Translations under genes and position numbers: made by a program
Shown here: piece by piece, positions 4,358 to 5,903 of the stretch
Layout: each line of letters starts with the position of its first letter
How positions within the stretch are numbered: position 1 is the stretch's first letter
The notes under the pieces: generated by a model
Databases searched by the model: none
What the model was told of the DNA's origin: nothing
Seen by the model: only the letters and a program-made list of their open reading frames with translations
From: Gorillibacterium sp.
Lineage (GTDB): Bacteria; Bacillota; Bacilli; Paenibacillales; NBRC-103111
Reading direction: 5' to 3'
Length of the DNA: 5,903 nucleotides
Assembly: GCA_014380705.1 (NCBI GenBank)
Contig: JACMJI010000419.1
Location: forward strand, 1-5,903

Positions 4358-5749
4358 ATGCGTCATATCGTTCGATATAAGCTGTTATATACAACACTGG
4401 TTGCGATAGGAGTTATGGTCAGTTCCTTATGGTGGACCGAAGTTCCTACAAAAGGTTATCTGAACACAGGGGACGCAAAGGTCCCTTTTCAATTTGTTTA
4501 CATACCAAATCAGTCGACAGGCCATTTGGCAAACTGGGCGAAGGACAATCAGAACATTTCATTCATTTCCGGCAGCGCCGGACTGTTTTCCGAAAAGGAA
4601 GATATGCTTTTCTCCGGCGTATATCCTGTGTACGACCATAGTATGACTCTTGAGCAGTTTGAGGCCCGGTTTCCTAACCTGCCGGATAGTGGCATTCCGG
4701 AGTTTGGGAGCTCCCTTTATGCAATCGATTATGGGCAAGCCCGGTTTCTGTTTCTTGACGCCAAACGACTTGTGGATCCTGCCAGCGCGGATAAACAATT
4801 GTCATGGTTAAAACAATCGCTTAAGTCCGGCAATTATGCCTACTCCATTGTGTATATGTCTCATGATCCCTTGAGTGAACATGTCTGGCAGCAACTTTCT
4901 GAATTAAAGATTTCAATGGTATCAGCAGGAAACACCGTATTCGCTTTGAAAAATACGATCGTTAACAAACCCGCCCTAATGGAGACGGCTTCCGGGCAAT
5001 GGTTGGCATGGGAGCCCGCTCTGACGCCCAACTCGATATTATCTGCACAGGGAGATATGAGCGAATTGTCTATAACGCATGAGGATGCGGATGCTGGCGA
5101 TCTGGATCACTTGACGATCAAGAGCATAAAACGTGAAGAAGCGCTAGCTATCCCGATGAAAGAATTGATAGGGATAAGTTCTTCCTGGCGGTATCATCCA
5201 GGGGATGACTCGATTGTTTCGACCATTCCGGAAGGAATGGATATTACAGGGGAGATTCCTGAACCCGGGGTGGTTACGGCAGAGGAGGATTGGCGCCATC
5301 CTGATTATGAGGATTCCGCTTGGTCAATGGGAAGGGGACCGTTCGGGCATACGAATCGACAGCAGCTATCCAGTTTCTTATCCACTAAGCTGCAGATTCA
5401 GAGCAGCACCCCTACGTATTATTTCAGAAAAAGTTTTGAGGTAAACGGCGGAGACGGGGCAATCGGTACGCTGGTCTTGCGTGTGGCTTATGAAGACGGG
5501 TTTGCGGCTTATCTTAACGGCGTTGAGATTGCGCGCGATGGAATGCCGAATGGACTTATCACCCATCGGTCACTGGCAGCTCCGGGTGAAGAGATCCTGT
5601 ATCATGAGATTCGGATTCAGAACGGGTCGGACAAGCTTAAACGAGGCGTAAACATAATCACTGTAGAGGTGCACCGGAGTCATCCGGGTTCGCCGAATTT
5701 GTTGTTCGACTTATCCCTGGGATATGAGACAAAGCAAGGAGAGTTGTAA
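4358..5749 (+). CDS. membrane-anchored, catalytically degenerate metallophosphoesterase-like protein with C-terminal jelly-roll domain
   Basis: A 463-residue protein. Residues 7-27 form an N-terminal hydrophobic segment without a clear cleavage site, so a membrane anchor is likely. Residues 44-200 line up with the phosphoesterase at 1740: 'YAIDYGQARFLFLD' against 'YYFDYGNARFITLN', 'QLSWLKQSLK' against 'QLEWLETILK', and 'YPVYDHS' against 'YPALGNHE'. Metal-ligand motifs are mostly gone: GDS is replaced by PNQ (50-52), TGD by GSAG (72-75), GNHE by YDHS (92-95), and GHEH by GNTV (191-194). Only a His in SHDP (169) survives. It should therefore not hydrolyse phosphoesters. Residues 270-457 resemble the galactose-binding-like jelly roll often attached to secreted phosphoesterases: W-R-Y at 277, the SAWSMGRGPFG turn, YYFRKSFEV, AYLNGVEIARDGMP, and a closing NLLFDLSL. 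Its stop abuts the next start (TAA then ATG), implying coupled translation. Likely a scaffold, binding or regulatory protein on the outer membrane face. Confidence 0.75.
   Translation: MRHIVRYKLLYTTLVAIGVMVSSLWWTEVPTKGYLNTGDAKVPFQFVYIPNQSTGHLANWAKDNQNISFISGSAGLFSEKEDMLFSGVYPVYDHSMTLEQFEARFPNLPDSGIPEFGSSLYAIDYGQARFLFLDAKRLVDPASADKQLSWLKQSLKSGNYAYSIVYMSHDPLSEHVWQQLSELKISMVSAGNTVFALKNTIVNKPALMETASGQWLAWEPALTPNSILSAQGDMSELSITHEDADAGDLDHLTIKSIKREEALAIPMKELIGISSSWRYHPGDDSIVSTIPEGMDITGEIPEPGVVTAEEDWRHPDYEDSAWSMGRGPFGHTNRQQLSSFLSTKLQIQSSTPTYYFRKSFEVNGGDGAIGTLVLRVAYEDGFAAYLNGVEIARDGMPNGLITHRSLAAPGEEILYHEIRIQNGSDKLKRGVNIITVEVHRSHPGSPNLLFDLSLGYETKQGEL
5736..5743 (+). promoter_or_regulatory. ribosome binding site of the lipoprotein gene, inside the preceding gene
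   Basis: AAGGAGAG lies 6 bases before ATG 5750 and is embedded in the last codons of the preceding gene, whose TAA (5747-5749) touches the ATG. This supports tight co-expression. Confidence 0.7.
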
Positions 5750-5903
5750 ATGGTACGGTGGATAGCTTTATTCTTTTTGATAGGGTTGTACATGAGCGGA
5801 TGTTCCCAAGCAGCGCCTCCCACTTACCAACTCGGAGCTGATCTGAGTTTTACCAAGCAGCACCTGATTGTTAAAAACGGAGATAGCTTCATTTGGGCAG
5901 ATG
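5750..5903 (+). CDS. lipoprotein, N-terminal part (3' end outside window)
   Basis: 51 complete codons are visible before the right edge. The N-terminus has Arg 4, a hydrophobic core (WIALFFLIGLY) and the lipobox M-S-G-C with Cys 18, predicting lipidation and attachment to the outer face of the membrane. The mature part begins SQAAPPTYQLGADLSF. 'LGADLSF' followed by a Lys/Gln-rich helix start and then 'NGDSFIWAD' loosely recalls the opening of GH53-type endo-galactanases (GADLS, then a nearby NG), but too little is visible to assign it. It directly abuts the preceding gene, so it belongs to the same operon and would act at the same surface as the two phosphoesterase-like proteins. Confidence 0.75.
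   Translation, partial: MVRWIALFFLIGLYMSGCSQAAPPTYQLGADLSFTKQHLIVKNGDSFIWAD

Noticed and set aside
1..5903. CRISPR array, insertion sequence or integrase-type mobile element
   Set aside because: No regular direct repeats, transposase or recombinase frame, or paired terminal inverted repeats were seen.

Overview
The window looks like chromosomal DNA of a low-to-medium GC Gram-positive bacterium, most likely Paenibacillaceae (Paenibacillus or a close relative). The evidence is strong AGGAGG-type ribosome binding sites, TTG/GTG starts, a Sec-secreted phosphoesterase with a C-terminal DNRLRE (CBM96-like) module, and protein style. The genus is inference.

Layout, all real genes on the + strand: (1) the C-terminal end of a Crp/Fnr-type regulator cut by the left edge (1-245). 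(2) A roughly 530-base gene-poor stretch (246-777) with two hairpins, a perfect 14-bp FNR-box-like palindrome and possible small or decayed ORFs. (3) A single-gene unit for a HipA-like protein kinase (778-1563) closed by a terminator. (4) A promoter region with an ideal TATAAT, a dyad across it and two Pho-box-like repeats, driving a five-gene cluster that runs off the right edge: a secreted calcineurin-like metallophosphoesterase (1740-3296), two small polytopic membrane proteins (3366-3932 and 3954-4319), a membrane-anchored protein that looks like a catalytically dead relative of the first phosphoesterase fused to a jelly-roll domain (4358-5749), and a lipoprotein start (5750-5903, partial). 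A terminator-like hairpin after the first gene suggests it is made in excess over the rest.

The most interesting content is this cluster. An apparently active secreted metallophosphoesterase sits next to a paralogue that keeps the fold landmarks but has lost nearly all metal ligands. Between and after them are two unrecognised membrane proteins and a lipoprotein, so every product is predicted to be at or outside the membrane. I infer a cell-envelope system in which the dead copy may act as scaffold, binder or regulator. The substrate is unknown, although the promoter hints at phosphate control. The HipA-like kinase is an orphan with no evident HipB-type antitoxin and seems to be an independent unit.
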